Source: Bacteroidales bacterium (GTDB taxonomy: Bacteria; Bacteroidota; Bacteroidia; Bacteroidales; UBA932). Taken from it: 64,000 bases of DNA. A program made the translations under genes and the position numbers. This document shows, in pieces, positions 8,113 to 20,200 of this stretch. The notes under the pieces are model-generated. The model had not been told where the DNA came from. It saw nothing but the letters and a program-made list of their open reading frames with translations, and searched no databases. The stretch is taken from contig JAFQAR010000043.1 of NCBI GenBank assembly GCA_017399905.1, positions 124,001 to 188,000 on the forward strand, in the 5' to 3' direction. Numbering within the stretch: position 1 is the first letter of the stretch; every line of letters starts with the position of its first letter.

Positions 8113-11100
8113 TCAGGCCTGGTTCCGGATATGCTTCAGATATTCGGAAGGAAGGCAGCCATATTCGTCCTTGAAGTATTTCGAGAACTGCTTCGGTGAG
8201 AATCCGACACTCCATGCTATCTGGGATACGGATGTCTCGCCGGCCTCAAGCATGTCCCTGCCTTTCTTCAGCTTTATGGTCCTTATAAATTCGATAGGTG
8301 ACTTGCCGGTGATGAACATGAGCTTCTTGTAGAGTCCGCTTCGGGATATGCCGACTTCGGCACTGAGGTCCTCGATGGAATATTCGCTGTCGGTCAGGTT
8401 CTTCTCGATTGCGGCGAGCGTCCTGTTCATGAGGTCCTTGTCCAGCCTGCTCACGGTCAGTTCGGAAATCTTGGCTGTGTTGTCGGAAAACCGTTCGTGA
8501 TTGTCCTTCCTTCGTTTAAGGATCTTCTCTATCTTCAGGATCAGGACCTCTACGTCAAATGGCTTGGAGATGTATTCGTCCGCTCCGTCACGTAAGCCCT
8601 GTACCGTCATCTCCTTGTTCTGTATGGCCGTAAGCAGTATGACAGGTATATGTGAGTACCTTATGTCATTCTTGACTTCACGGCACAGTTCCAGTCCGTC
8701 CATGACAGGCATCATCACGTCGCTTATGACGATGTCGATGGAATGTTTCTCCAGGCTTTCCAGCGCGGCTTTTCCGTTTCCTGCCTCATAGACTTTGTAT
8801 TTGTCCGAGAGGGAACTCTTCAGGAATTGCCTGAACGGCAGATTGTCCTCAATGATAAGTATCTTCTGCCTGCCTTCGGAAATCGTGCGGCTTTCATTTT
8901 CAAGATGTTCATCGTCAATGATATCAATGTCCTCGTCAAGTGCGCAGTTGTGCGTTATAGGCAGGGATATCGTGAATATGCTTCCGGATGGATGATTGTC
9001 TGCAACGGAAATGGTACCCTCATGCAGCTTGACATATTCCTGGACTATGTGCAGTCCTATGCCGTTTCCGCCTATTGACGATTTGCCATGTCCCGTATAG
9101 AATCTTTCGAATATGTGAGGCTTGCTTTCATCCGATATTCCGCAGCCGCTGTCAGTGACGCTGATCTCGACATTGTCTCCAGCCTGCTGGAGGCTTACCT
9201 TTACATATCCTTTCGCATGGTTGAACTTGAAGGCATTGCTCATGAGATTGTGAAGTATCCTCATGATCTTGTTCTTGTCGAAGTCCATCATGACAGGCTT
9301 GTCGTCGATGTCCGTCACAAGCTTTATGGTGTCTTCGGTAAAGATCAGGTTGAAGGAATTGACCACTTCCTTCACGAATCTGGTAATGTCTCCATAGGTA
9401 GGATTGAATGCAATCTTCTCCTGGTCGATCTTCTTGAAGTCAAGAAGCTGGTTGACCTCGTCCAGAAGTGTCTGGGCACTCCTGTTTATGAGTTCGAGGT
9501 CATTCGCCAAGGCTGTGTCCTGATGCTCCCGCAGCAGCTTGCTCAGCGGGGTTATGATCATGGTCAACGGTGTCCTCAGGTCATGACTGATGTTGGTGAA
9601 GAACTGCAGCTTGGATTCATCCATCTCATGACGTTTCTGATCCAGTATCTTCCTGCTCCTGGATTTGAACATCTGGATGATTATCAGGGCGCAGAGCAGA
9701 CAGAACAGGGCATACATTACTATGGCTGCTGCCGATTTCCAGAAAGGCGGCCTTACTTTTATCCCGACCTCTACCGTGCCTTCAGGATCATGTACCGCTC
9801 CGATTATCCTTATCTTCAGCTTGTGCTTTCCTGACGGGATGCGGTTGAGGAAGAGCAGGTTGCCCTGCATCATTGTCCAGTCCTCGCTGCCGTCCAGACG
9901 GAATTCGAATCTTATCTTGTTGAGATTCATGTAGTCCATGGCGGAAACTGTGACTGTGAGATTGTCATTGTGGTTCATTCTCAGGATGTCATTATCCGCA
10001 ATTCTGACGTTTTCTCCCGAGACCATTACGGCTGTCACCTTGAGATTGTTCTCTTTCTTGTTCGGGCTGGCGGCATTGGAATTTACCTTTATGACCTTGC
10101 CGTCATTTCCCAACAATATGCTGCCGTCTTCAGAAAAGCATATCGAGTTGTGCGTGAAGCGTCCGTCTCCCGTACCGTCATCTTCATAATAAGGGAAACA
10201 TCTTGGTTCTATCGATTTCTTATGCGGGTCGTCAATGATATAGATGTGTGTGAATCCATGGTTTGTGGTCACCCAGAGGTCACCTTTCATGTCTTCCCCT
10301 ATGCCTGTGATGCTGTTATGGGACAGACCGTCGGAAATGTCAATCTTACTTATTCCGCTGTCTTGTGTCATGTAGGTGTAGTACAGGCCGTCGGTCGTAC
10401 CTATCCAGAGGATGCATCTGCTGTCAATGAAGATATTTGTCACCTGACTGAAATCGATGACCTTCTTCAGCGTCATGTTGTTCGTCTGGATTTCATAGAT
10501 GCATTGTCTGTTGCTGACGAAGACCTTGTCAAGTTCAGGAGAGTAGGTCATGGATGTCATGAAATCCGATACCAGATCGGAATTATCCCTTGTGAACTGT
10601 CTCCATTTGCCGTCAGGCATCAGACAGACGATTCCTCTGTTGAATGTGAGGATCCAGATGCTGCCGTAGTTGTCCTTGAATATGTGACTGCAGAATCTGG
10701 TGCTGAAACCGAACTTTTCGTCAGGGCACCAGAGTCTGTCCGAACTTCTTCCGTCCCATTTGAACACTCCGCCTCCATAGGATGTAAACAGTATGGCCCC
10801 GTCATCCAGGATAGCGGAGCCGATGATGTTGTCGCAAGGGATGGAACCGTCCGATTTCGTGAAGTGTCTGATTTTTCCGGTCTGAGGATCGTATTTCAGC
10901 AATCCTTTTCCGTCCATACCTATCCAGAGGTTCTTCTCCTTGTCTTCGATGATTGTCTTTACGTCCTCATTTACGTCTACTTCGATTGTCCTTATGTCGA
11001 CTTTTTCTGTAGAGGTCAGTGCGGCACCTCCTTTCATGGTTCCTATCCACAGGATGTTGTCGTCACTGACATACATGCAGGATATGTGGTTGTTCGGAAT

Positions 11101-11988
11101 CGTAAGGCGGTTTCCGGATTCATGGCTGATGATCTGGTATTCCGAAAGGTCGTACCGGAATACGATTATGCCGTTGCTTATGCTTCCGAACCAGATGTTG
11201 CCCTTACGGTCGTCAATCGCACAGGATATGAAGTCCCTGTCCGTGATCGGATTTTCAGGAAGGTCGTTCCAGCTGCCCGTCTGGTTGTCGTAATACCTTA
11301 TCGTCCTGCTGCTGTACCCGTATTGCCAGAGCCGTCCTCTGGAGTCTATCATTATTCTGTCGGGGCGCATGTCCGGCTTCTGTATCGGCTGCAGGTCGTT
11401 CCCGGAGCCTATCTGTATGATGCTGCCGTCATCCAATGACAGAAATGACCGGATGCCGTCCGATGCCACTCCATGACATCCCGCAGGTAGACTGTAAGTG
11501 GATAGCCTGTTGTCTGACCAGTCGTAATGATAAAGAGTCTGCCTTGTCTCCACCCAAAGGTTCTTCACATTGTCGACGAATACATCCAGACTGTCTGAAT
11601 ATGGGATGCCTATCGATGCCAGGGCTGAATCGGGCTTGTCTATGAGTCTTTTGAAGTGTCTGTCGACGAGATATATGTGGCCTGCACTTGATTTCACCCA
11701 CAGGTTGCCGCCCCCGTCTTCTGCGGCGTAGATGAACTGGTCGAAGTTCAGTCCGAAGTCTTTCAGTGTATACTTGTCCAGATCATATCCGTCAAACCTG
11801 TTCAGACCGTCATTGGTGGCAAACCACATGTAGCCTTCGCTGTCTTGGGTGATTGATTCGATGCCGTTGTCCGTAAGGCCGTTCCGGACGCTGATGGTCT
11901 TGAAACTACGGGCCATGCAACTGCATGACAGCAGGAGCAGAAATATGATGACTGGAAGCTGTCTATGATGGATCTTCATTGTTTTCAT
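8113..11988 (-). CDS. Hybrid two-component system regulator (HTCS)
   Basis: A one-protein sensor-regulator of the Bacteroidota PUL type, 1291 residues. Order: signal peptide (1-26), two periplasmic beta-propellers made of Reg_prop repeats (about 28-650; motifs such as [34 protein letters not shown]), Y_Y_Y domain (about 685-760), membrane helix (about 768-790), histidine kinase with H802 in NISHDLRTP, ATPase domain ([17 protein letters not shown]), receiver with phospho-acceptor D1090 (VISDVMMP), and a C-terminal AraC-type DNA-binding domain. Such proteins bind an oligosaccharide in the periplasm and switch on the neighbouring PUL. It is divergent from susC at 12217, which is its likely target. 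Confidence 0.95.
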   Translation of the reverse strand: MKTMKIHHRQLPVIIFLLLLSCSCMARSFKTISVRNGLTDNGIESITQDSEGYMWFATNDGLNRFDGYDLDKYTLKDFGLNFDQFIYAAEDGGGNLWVKSSAGHIYLVDRHFKRLIDKPDSALASIGIPYSDSLDVFVDNVKNLWVETRQTLYHYDWSDNRLSTYSLPAGCHGVASDGIRSFLSLDDGSIIQIGSGNDLQPIQKPDMRPDRIMIDSRGRLWQYGYSSRTIRYYDNQTGSWNDLPENPITDRDFISCAIDDRKGNIWFGSISNGIIVFRYDLSEYQIISHESGNRLTIPNNHISCMYVSDDNILWIGTMKGGAALTSTEKVDIRTIEVDVNEDVKTIIEDKEKNLWIGMDGKGLLKYDPQTGKIRHFTKSDGSIPCDNIIGSAILDDGAILFTSYGGGVFKWDGRSSDRLWCPDEKFGFSTRFCSHIFKDNYGSIWILTFNRGIVCLMPDGKWRQFTRDNSDLVSDFMTSMTYSPELDKVFVSNRQCIYEIQTNNMTLKKVIDFSQVTNIFIDSRCILWIGTTDGLYYTYMTQDSGISKIDISDGLSHNSITGIGEDMKGDLWVTTNHGFTHIYIIDDPHKKSIEPRCFPYYEDDGTGDGRFTHNSICFSEDGSILLGNDGKVIKVNSNAASPNKKENNLKVTAVMVSGENVRIADNDILRMNHNDNLTVTVSAMDYMNLNKIRFEFRLDGSEDWTMMQGNLLFLNRIPSGKHKLKIRIIGAVHDPEGTVEVGIKVRPPFWKSAAAIVMYALFCLLCALIIIQMFKSRSRKILDQKRHEMDESKLQFFTNISHDLRTPLTMIITPLSKLLREHQDTALANDLELINRSAQTLLDEVNQLLDFKKIDQEKIAFNPTYGDITRFVKEVVNSFNLIFTEDTIKLVTDIDDKPVMMDFDKNKIMRILHNLMSNAFKFNHAKGYVKVSLQQAGDNVEISVTDSGCGISDESKPHIFERFYTGHGKSSIGGNGIGLHIVQEYVKLHEGTISVADNHPSGSIFTISLPITHNCALDEDIDIIDDEHLENESRTISEGRQKILIIEDNLPFRQFLKSSLSDKYKVYEAGNGKAALESLEKHSIDIVISDVMMPVMDGLELCREVKNDIRYSHIPVILLTAIQNKEMTVQGLRDGADEYISKPFDVEVLILKIEKILKRRKDNHERFSDNTAKISELTVSRLDKDLMNRTLAAIEKNLTDSEYSIEDLSAEVGISRSGLYKKLMFITGKSPIEFIRTIKLKKGRDMLEAGETSVSQIAWSVGFSPKQFSKYFKDEYGCLPSEYLKHIRNQA

Positions 11989-12216
11989 GGGTGTTGGTCA
12001 TATTGCAAATCTAACTAATTTTTTCCTTCCTGACGATTCCTCGGGCCTGCCGCCACTATCGTTTTTCGGTAAAAACACTTCCGAAATGTGTAAATAAACA
12101 TATTGGAGTCCGGTGTGGTAAAACGACCCCTTCTTTTAGAAGTAAAACAGCCAAATTCGCATTGACGGATAAAAACGTCAGCAAACTCTAACCATTAATA
12201 ACTAAAAACTGAAAGC

Positions 12217-15200
12217 ATGAAAGGTAAATTTTTTGCTGTTCTTCTGTCGATGTTCATGAGCGTCTCACTTATGGCACAGACAAAAGTAACCGGTGTTGTT
12301 AAAGACAATGTCGGTCCTCTCGTTGGAGTAAGTGTCATTGAACAGGGTACTACAAACGGTACCGTAACAAATTCCGACGGAACGTTCGCTTTGACAGTAA
12401 AGCCGAATGCATCTCTGGTTTTCACTTCCATAGGTTATAAGGACCAGCTGGTGCCAGTCCTTTCGAAGACACACTTCGAAATCATAATGGAAGAAGATGC
12501 TGAGCTTCTTGAAGAGACCGTAGTCGTAGGTTACGGTACCCAGAAGAAGAGCGACATCACCGGATCTGTGGCATCAGTCGATGCAGAGCAGATGTCAAGA
12601 AGAACTCCTATTGACGTTGTCCAGGGTCTTCAGGGCGCTGCAGCCGGTGTCGTGATCACACAGTCGTCAGGTGACCCTAACGGAGGTTTCAACATCCGTA
12701 TCCGCGGTGTCGCCACGATGAACGGTAACACTGACCCTCTCTGGGTTGTCGACGGTATCCAGTATGGAAACAATTCCAACCTCAGCTGGCTTGACCCTCA
12801 GGACGTGGAGAGCATCGAGATTCTCAAGGATGCTTCTTCTACCGCCATCTATGGTGCGCGTGGTGCGAACGGTGTCATCATGGTGACTACAAAGAAGGGT
12901 AAGGCAGGAAAGGTAAGAGTTGACGTGAAGGCTGATTTCGGTGTTTCTACTTATGCTGACAGACTTGAGGTCGCTTCTCTTGACCAGTGGCTTGATGCTT
13001 ACCGCAGGTCTTGCATAAATGATGGATATACTCCATTCAATGCTTTCAACGGAGAATATGACGATCAGCTCAATGCCATCGACTGGCAGGACGTCATGAC
13101 TCAGACTTCTACCCGTCAGAAGTATAACATCTCCATTTCAGGCGGTTCCGATAACATCAGGTCCAACTTCTCTATCGGTTATACCGACAACAAAGGTATC
13201 ATCGTCAACACTTGGAACAAGCGTCTCACCATGCGTCTCAACACTGATTTCAATATCACCAGGTGGCTCAAGGCAGGTGTAAATATCAGTTTCTCTACAG
13301 GCAAGAACTCGGGTGGCGGAAATATGATTAACTACGCACGCGTGGTCCCTACCATGGACTATGTTGACAATGCGACCGGTAAGCTTGTAAACGTTCCTGT
13401 ACAGTATGAGGACGGTACATTCGGCCATTTCACATTTGATGATGATGTGAACTTCACGGCAGGTAAGTATGCATCCAACCCTTATGCTGACAAGATGTAC
13501 AGATCTTACAAGAAGGATTGGGACAATGACAACGGTTCCGTACGTAACTCATTCTATGCGGAAGTTACCCTTATGAAGGGTCTCGTCTTCAGGACAAACC
13601 TCAACTATGATTTCTGGGGAAACAACTCATGGAGCTATAATCCGGCTTACATAAACACTCAGTACACTTATGACCAGCTCAACGGTGAAGATCCTGTCGA
13701 TCAGTTCAGTGTAAGCGGAAGCGCAGGCACAAACATGGGTGCTGAGAACTACCTTACCTACAGCGGTACTTTCGGAGCTCACTCGATCACAGCTATGATC
13801 GGACAGTCTGCAAGCATTTCACACGGCTCATGGAGCAATGCAAGTACTAAAGACCTTACATTCTCATTCCTCCGTGGATTCTACTCAACCAACTCCAAGG
13901 ACTACAACGACGGTAACGGTGCTCCAAACATCTCTACAAGATTTGCATCTTACTTTGCACGTTTGAACTACTCCCTCTACGACAGGTACCTCCTTACAGC
14001 TACCATACGTCGTGACGGTTCTTCAAACTTTGGTGCAAGCAACCGTTGGGGTACATTCCCTTCATTCTCATTTGCATGGAAACTCAGCGACGAGCCATGG
14101 ATCAAGAAGCTCAATTTCTTCGATACATTGAAGCTCCGTGCAGGTTGGGGTCAGACCGGTAATGCAAACGTAGATGCGACCGCTTCAGTTCCTCAGCTTT
14201 CTTCATCAGGTATTTCATACGATGTCTTCGATCCTGAAAACGGTTACAGCTATAACCAGATCGTAGGTATTGCTCAGACCAGTGAAATCGATACAGGTCT
14301 CAAGTGGGAAACTTCACAGCAGACCAACATCGGTCTCGATATGGGTATCCTCAAGAACTCACTTACCTTGAGCGTTGACTACTATATCCGTGATACCAAG
14401 GACCTCATACTTTACAAGGCTATCCGTCCTTCAGCAGGTTTCTCAGGCATCACCACCAACTTCGGTTCTATCCGTAACTCCGGATTTGAGATCGCCCTCG
14501 GTTACAAGAAGCAGTTGAGCAAGGATTGGTTCCTTTCTGCATCCCTCACAGGTTCGACAAACAAGAACGAGGCTGTGGAGATCGGTACAGGTTCTACGAC
14601 TTCAGGCCCTACAGGTTCCGCATGGGAGGACAAGCAGGTCTGCTACAACGGCCTTCCGCTTGGAACATATCAGGGCTACATGGTAGACGGAATCTTCCAG
14701 AATCAGTCAGAGGTTGACGAACTCAACGCAAATGCTGCCAAGCTCCACGGTGAGGGTACTTACTGGGATAAGAAGGAAACTGCTGCCGGTGACTTCAGAT
14801 ATAAGGACCTCAACGGTGACGGACGTATCACTGTAGATGACAAGACTTACCTTGGTGACGGTTTCGCGAAGTTCAACTACGGTCTCAACCTTTATGTGAC
14901 TTACAGGAACTTTGATGCGTCAGTATATATGTATGGTGCTCTCGGCCAGAAGATCCTCTCTTGGGCAAAGTGTTACCTCACTGCAATCAACAGCGAGTCT
15001 GAGGGTTATTACAACCTTCTTGGTGATGCTGTCAAGAACGCATGGACACCTGAACTTGGCGAGAAGGCTCTTTATCCACGTATTTCAAAGACAGACCTCG
15101 CCTACAATAAGAGAGTTTCCGATTTCTTCGTTGAAAACGGTAATTATCTGAAGATATCCAACTTCCAGGTCGGTTATAACTTCAACATCAAGGGTATCCG

Positions 15201-15363
15201 CAATGCACGTGTCTACTTCAGCATCAACAATCTTGCAACCTTCTCACCTTATAAAAAGTATGGTGACCCTGAGGTTTCAGGAGGTGTGACTACTACCGGT
15301 TACGATTCAGGTCGTTATCCATTCCCTCGCACTTACATGTTTGGTATTCAGTTCGGTTTATAA
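12217..15363 (+). CDS. SusC/RagA-type TonB-dependent outer-membrane transporter
   Basis: 1048 residues; imports oligosaccharides across the outer membrane using TonB energy. Signal peptide 1-21 (ends SLMAQ), carboxypeptidase-like regulatory domain (about 22-100), TonB-box region with EETVVVGYGTQKKSDITG, plug domain (about 110-230, PIDVVQGLQGAAAGVVI, NIRIRGVATMNGNTDPLWVVDGI, ILKDASSTAIYGARGANGVIMVTTKKG) and a barrel ending FGIQFGL. Length is typical. Followed 20 bp later by susD, so the two form the usual SusCD complex. It opens the mannan-type PUL and faces away from the HTCS gene; the 216-bp gap between them holds no other gene. Confidence 0.96.
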   Translation: MKGKFFAVLLSMFMSVSLMAQTKVTGVVKDNVGPLVGVSVIEQGTTNGTVTNSDGTFALTVKPNASLVFTSIGYKDQLVPVLSKTHFEIIMEEDAELLEETVVVGYGTQKKSDITGSVASVDAEQMSRRTPIDVVQGLQGAAAGVVITQSSGDPNGGFNIRIRGVATMNGNTDPLWVVDGIQYGNNSNLSWLDPQDVESIEILKDASSTAIYGARGANGVIMVTTKKGKAGKVRVDVKADFGVSTYADRLEVASLDQWLDAYRRSCINDGYTPFNAFNGEYDDQLNAIDWQDVMTQTSTRQKYNISISGGSDNIRSNFSIGYTDNKGIIVNTWNKRLTMRLNTDFNITRWLKAGVNISFSTGKNSGGGNMINYARVVPTMDYVDNATGKLVNVPVQYEDGTFGHFTFDDDVNFTAGKYASNPYADKMYRSYKKDWDNDNGSVRNSFYAEVTLMKGLVFRTNLNYDFWGNNSWSYNPAYINTQYTYDQLNGEDPVDQFSVSGSAGTNMGAENYLTYSGTFGAHSITAMIGQSASISHGSWSNASTKDLTFSFLRGFYSTNSKDYNDGNGAPNISTRFASYFARLNYSLYDRYLLTATIRRDGSSNFGASNRWGTFPSFSFAWKLSDEPWIKKLNFFDTLKLRAGWGQTGNANVDATASVPQLSSSGISYDVFDPENGYSYNQIVGIAQTSEIDTGLKWETSQQTNIGLDMGILKNSLTLSVDYYIRDTKDLILYKAIRPSAGFSGITTNFGSIRNSGFEIALGYKKQLSKDWFLSASLTGSTNKNEAVEIGTGSTTSGPTGSAWEDKQVCYNGLPLGTYQGYMVDGIFQNQSEVDELNANAAKLHGEGTYWDKKETAAGDFRYKDLNGDGRITVDDKTYLGDGFAKFNYGLNLYVTYRNFDASVYMYGALGQKILSWAKCYLTAINSESEGYYNLLGDAVKNAWTPELGEKALYPRISKTDLAYNKRVSDFFVENGNYLKISNFQVGYNFNIKGIRNARVYFSINNLATFSPYKKYGDPEVSGGVTTTGYDSGRYPFPRTYMFGIQFGL

Positions 15364-15383
15364 TTTTAAACAGGAATGCAGTT

Positions 15384-17147
15384 ATGAAAAAAATAGCAAT
15401 TTATGTCCTTCTTATATTGGGCGTCGGCTTTGGCTCCGTATCTTGCGGCGAGAAATTCCTTGAAGTGGATTACTACTCCATAGTCAATCCTGATGGAGTG
15501 TATGATGATGCTGACAATGTATTCATGGGCCTCATGGGTGTCTATAACACTCTGTATACAAGTGATGCTTACTATATCAAGCCTCATCCTGCTCTCGCTA
15601 ACCTTCCTGCACTTGACCTTCAGGCTGACGGTTGGGATGCCGAGATGTCATCACACTCCTGGGGTGTTGAATCCAAGTCAGACTTCTTCGGTCAGGCATG
15701 GAAATACTCTTATCAGCAGGTAGTTCGCGCAAACTTGTTCCTTGCTGACCTTGAGAAGGTCACTTCAATCGATGAGAAGACCAAGCTTATCTACGAGTCG
15801 GAAGCCCGCTGTATCCGTGCAGCCGCTTACTACTACCTTACAATCAACTTCAGCCGTGTGCCTATGTTGATGACTGGTGAGACTTATGCCACCGCACCGG
15901 AGAAGGCCCGTCCTGAAACTAACGATGAGGCTTGGGATACTATCAAGAAAGACTTCGAGTATGCTGCTCAGCACCTCGACTGGAAGCCTGCTGACAATCA
16001 GATAGGCCGCTTCACCAAGACTGCTGCCCTTGCTTATGCTGCAAAGGCTAACATGTACCTTGGTGACTATGAAACTGCCAAGAAGCAACTCAAGGACGTC
16101 ATCGACCACTCTGGCAAGAAGCTCAATCCTGTTCACGGTATGCTTCACTGGGTAGATAATCCGGATTCAGAAGAGACTGTATGGGAAGTTTCTTTCCCTC
16201 ATTTCCCTAAGATGGGCTGGGATGTATGGTCATATGCCAAGAACAATGATAACCGTTATTTCGCAATGCAGACAAAGGCTCGCGAATATGGCGGATGGGG
16301 TGATGCTACTGTAACTTACGAGTATGTACGTTCATTCGAGGAAGGCGACAAGCGTCTTATGTACAACGTTGCATGCTGGTGGGGCGATCATGGTGATACC
16401 AACCCTTATACAAAGGAGACTATCGGCCTTAATCCTATCTATGCAGAGCACTTCATGGATAACGCAGAGGGTATGCCTAACAATCACGGTATGAAGTGGT
16501 GGAAGAATACGGATGTTTACGGAGCTCATTCTGTCCAGCTCATCCGCTTTACGGGTGTTCTCCTTGACTATGCAGAGTGCTGTTTCCGCACGAACAGTGC
16601 GAATGACGGCTGGAATGCGATCAAGCAGGTACGTAACCGTGCATGGGGTAACCTCGAGGTAGGTCACGACCCTAACGGCAAGTCTTTCCAGGCATTCCCT
16701 GTCGAGCTTCTCAATACTGCAGTGGTTGAGGTTCCGGATGCACAGACCGCTTATGCGGAATATAAGGCAGCGAAGGGCTACACAAGCGATCTTTGGGTTG
16801 TCGCCCTTACTCAGGAGCGTCGTAAGGAGTTCCTCCAGGAGTTCTCATTCTGGTATGACCTCTGCCGTATGGATCTTGTCGAGGAGTGGCTCAACTGCGA
16901 GTATCCTAAGAATGGTGGTGCTTCATACTACAATACCAAGACTAAGCAGTATATCATACCTAAGCCAGATAAGGATGGTTTCGTAAGCAAGAACCAGCCT
17001 TGGCGAGACGCTACTCCTGCTGAGCGTGAGAATCTTATCCCTGTAACAGCTCGTGACTGGGATTGGAATCCGATACATCTCGTCTATCCTATTCCTACGA
17101 GTGAGCTTACAGCTAATCCTCTCTGCAAGCAGAACGAAGGTTATTAA
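15384..17147 (+). CDS. SusD/RagB-type surface glycan-binding lipoprotein
   Basis: 587-residue partner of the SusC transporter; forms the lid that captures oligosaccharides at the cell surface. Signal peptide with lipobox ending VSC (Cys at about 21) followed by GEKFLEVD. Typical SusD segments: YEALRC-like SEARCIRAAAYYYLTINFSRVPML, helical TPR core (TKTAALAYAAKANMYLGDYETAKKQLKDVI) and C-terminal LTQERRKEFLQEFSFWYDLCRM. A short hairpin terminator follows at 17164-17191. Confidence 0.95.
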   Translation: MKKIAIYVLLILGVGFGSVSCGEKFLEVDYYSIVNPDGVYDDADNVFMGLMGVYNTLYTSDAYYIKPHPALANLPALDLQADGWDAEMSSHSWGVESKSDFFGQAWKYSYQQVVRANLFLADLEKVTSIDEKTKLIYESEARCIRAAAYYYLTINFSRVPMLMTGETYATAPEKARPETNDEAWDTIKKDFEYAAQHLDWKPADNQIGRFTKTAALAYAAKANMYLGDYETAKKQLKDVIDHSGKKLNPVHGMLHWVDNPDSEETVWEVSFPHFPKMGWDVWSYAKNNDNRYFAMQTKAREYGGWGDATVTYEYVRSFEEGDKRLMYNVACWWGDHGDTNPYTKETIGLNPIYAEHFMDNAEGMPNNHGMKWWKNTDVYGAHSVQLIRFTGVLLDYAECCFRTNSANDGWNAIKQVRNRAWGNLEVGHDPNGKSFQAFPVELLNTAVVEVPDAQTAYAEYKAAKGYTSDLWVVALTQERRKEFLQEFSFWYDLCRMDLVEEWLNCEYPKNGGASYYNTKTKQYIIPKPDKDGFVSKNQPWRDATPAERENLIPVTARDWDWNPIHLVYPIPTSELTANPLCKQNEGY

Positions 17148-17163
17148 TGGTATCTTTGTTATC

Positions 17164-17191
17164 GGGGCTGGCATAAAGTCAGCCCCTTTTT
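17164..17191 (+). terminator. Hairpin terminator between susD and the enzyme genes
   Basis: GGGGCTG / CAGCCCC stem with a short loop followed by TTTTT, placed 17 bp after the susD stop and 13 bp before the next ATG. It may be a partial terminator that keeps SusCD transcripts more abundant than those of the following enzymes. Confidence 0.75.
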
Positions 17192-17204
17192 AAAAGATTT
17201 CACT

Positions 17205-20200
17205 ATGAAAATTTTTTTATACTCAATCCTTTTCCTGCTTGCTTCCGTATCTGTCCAGGCGGCAGTTGAATCTGAAACGGATGCGTTCAGGGGTGAAGTG
17301 GAGCGGAATCTTATAGAAAACATTCTTCCGTTCTGGCTGGAAAACACCGTGGATCCTGACGGAGGATTCTATGGTGTGGTCAACGGGGACGGAACAGCAG
17401 TCAAGCATGCGGAGAGAGGTACGCTGATGACCTCGCGTATTTTATGGACCTTTTCGCGGGCATATCGCGAATACGGTCTTGATGAATATCGGAAGATGGC
17501 TGACCATGCTGCAGCCTATCTTCTGGATAAATGCATAGACAGGAAATATGGCGGAGTGTACTGGTCGTTGGATGCCGAAGGGGCTATGAAGGACGGTTCC
17601 AAGCAGACTTATGCGACGGCATTTGCCATATATGGTCTTTCGGAGCATTTCAGGGCGACGGGAGACAGAAACAGCCTTGATGCGGCCATGGAACTTTACA
17701 ACACACTTGAAAGTAAGGCTCATGACAGGCAGAACAAAGGTTATTTCGAGACATTCAAACGAGACTATACAGCCGGAGACTCAAAGGGAGTTGACGGAAG
17801 AGTGGCTTCCAAGACGATGAATACGCACATTCATGTTCTGGAAGCATATACTTGCCTTTATCTGGCATGGAAGGATGAGGGCCTTAAGGATAATATAGCG
17901 GAGCTGCTCGATGTTCTTGCCTCAAGACTTTATTCTCCGGAAAACAGACATCTGATCCTCTTCTGTACGGCTGACTGGAAGCCGATGGAAAGAGTGGATT
18001 CATACGGTCATGATATCGAGACCTCATGGCTTATGTGTGAGGCGGCCGAAGCGATCGGTGATGAGGAAATCATTGCCAGAGTCAACAGGCAGGCGTTGGA
18101 TATGGTCGATGCGGCTCTGGCTGAAGGACTGGATGAGAACGGAGCCATGATGTATGAGCGCTCCGAGGCAGGCCTGAGCAGGAGACTTTCATGGTGGCCT
18201 CAGTGCGAGACTGTCATAGGATGTATAAATGCATGGCAGCTTACAGGTGACAGGAAATACTATGATGCAGCTTTCCGTAACTGGAATTTCATAAAGACGC
18301 ATTTCGTCGATAATGAAAATGGAGGCTGGCACAAATCAATAAAGGCTGACGGTACTCCGGGATTCGAGCCGAAGGCAAGTACATGGAACTGTCCGTATCA
18401 CAACAGCCGTATGGCTTTTGAACTCATGAGCAGGCTTGTGAGTCCGTCAGTCCATACGGAGGTGATGGCTTGGAGCAACATTACAGGTGTACGTCTCGAA
18501 GGGGAACTGATAGCATTTGAATCAACCCTCAGGGTGGGAAATCCTGCCGGTGAAATGGAGGTGAGCGGCAAGGAGAAACAGAAAAGGATCAGGTACAGCA
18601 GGGAAGGCAGATGCCAGACAACCGTAACTCCTATGCATGGAGCGGTAATCACCCAGACTGTTACCGATACGGATCACGAAACTGTTAATCTTGCATGGAA
18701 GGTCCGCGCGGAAGAAACCCTCAAGGAAGGAGCCTACTTCTGCATGGACTTCAGTTCCGCTCAATATCCGGATGCCGTGTTCAAGATTTCCGGAAGAAAT
18801 GTGACGATAAAATCATCGGAACGCAGCATCTCTCTCAGATTCGGCAGGCCGGTCAAGGCCTTCATCAGGGAAGAGAATGGCGATAAGGTCCTCTATGTCA
18901 CTCTTATGCAGTCACTTAAGGAAGGTGGCGAGTCGGAGCTTTCTGCTGTCATGAAGGTTGATGGAGTCCGTCACCACGAGACTGCGGAAATATGGATCGA
19001 TCCGTCGGCTCCGGGCAGGGAATTCGTCGGATTCGGAGGAAATTTCCGTATCCAGAATGTGGCCAAGGATCCGATGGTGATCGACTACTGTCTTGAAAAC
19101 ATGAGGGTGGCTTTCGGACGAGTGGAGATGCCTTGGGCAAGATGGGATGAGCAGGGAAATGATGCGGACCATATCCGCCGCAGTGCAGAAATGGCCAGAC
19201 GTCTGAAACAGATAGGCATGCCTGTCATCGTAAGCTGCTGGTTCCCTCCTAAGTGGGCAGGCAATCTGACGACAAGGTCCGATGGTACTTCATTCGCGTT
19301 TTCTCTGAAGCCTGAAATGAAGAAGGAGATATTTGAGTCTCTTGCCGGATATCTGGAGTTCCTCAAGAAGGATTACGGAGTGGAGGCGGATTATTTCTCT
19401 TTCAACGAATCAGACCTGGGCATCAATGTCGTGTTTACACCGGAGGAGCACAGGGAATTCATAAAGGAGTTCGGACAATATCTGGCAGAACGTAATCTCA
19501 AGACTCTGATGCTTCTCGGAGACAATTCGGATGCTACAACATTCGATTTCATCGTGCCGGCCATGAATGATCCGGAAGCGCGCAGATACATAGGAGCGGT
19601 ATCCTTCCATTCCTGGAGAGGATGTGATGATGAGACATTGAACAAGTGGGCAGATGCTTCGCGTCAGCTGAATGTTCCTCTTATCGTCGGCGAGGGAAGT
19701 ACGGATGCTGCGGCCCATCAGTATCCTGCGATATTCAACGAAACGACATTCGCCTTGTATGAGATCAACCTTTATATTAGGCTGTGCGCGATATGTCAGC
19801 CTCTGAGCATTCTTCAGTGGCAGCTCACATCGGATTATTCTATTCTTTGGGGAGATGGCATATATGGTTCGGAAGGCCCGTTGCGCCCTACTCAGAGATT
19901 CTTCAATCTCAAGCAGCTTTCCATGACTCCGGAGAATGCCTTTGCGGTACCTTCAGGATGTGAAAAGGAAAATGTCAACATCGCTGCCTTCGTCAAGCCG
20001 TCAACCGGAGAGAGTGCGGTCCATGTCGTGAACAATGCCGCATCCTGTGACGCTGTGGTCGGCGGACTGCCGGAAGGAACACTCGAAGCTGTCGTATATG
20101 TGACCGATACGCATAAGAAATCCGAGGCACGGCTTGTCCCTGTCAAGGACGGCAAGGTAAGGATCCATATGCCGGCGGAAAGTTTTGTTACAATTCTGAC

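Noticed and set aside
9970..11439. 489-codon plus-strand frame inside the HTCS gene
   Set aside because: Opposite strand of a complete regulator with all domains; no signal, motif or promoter of its own.
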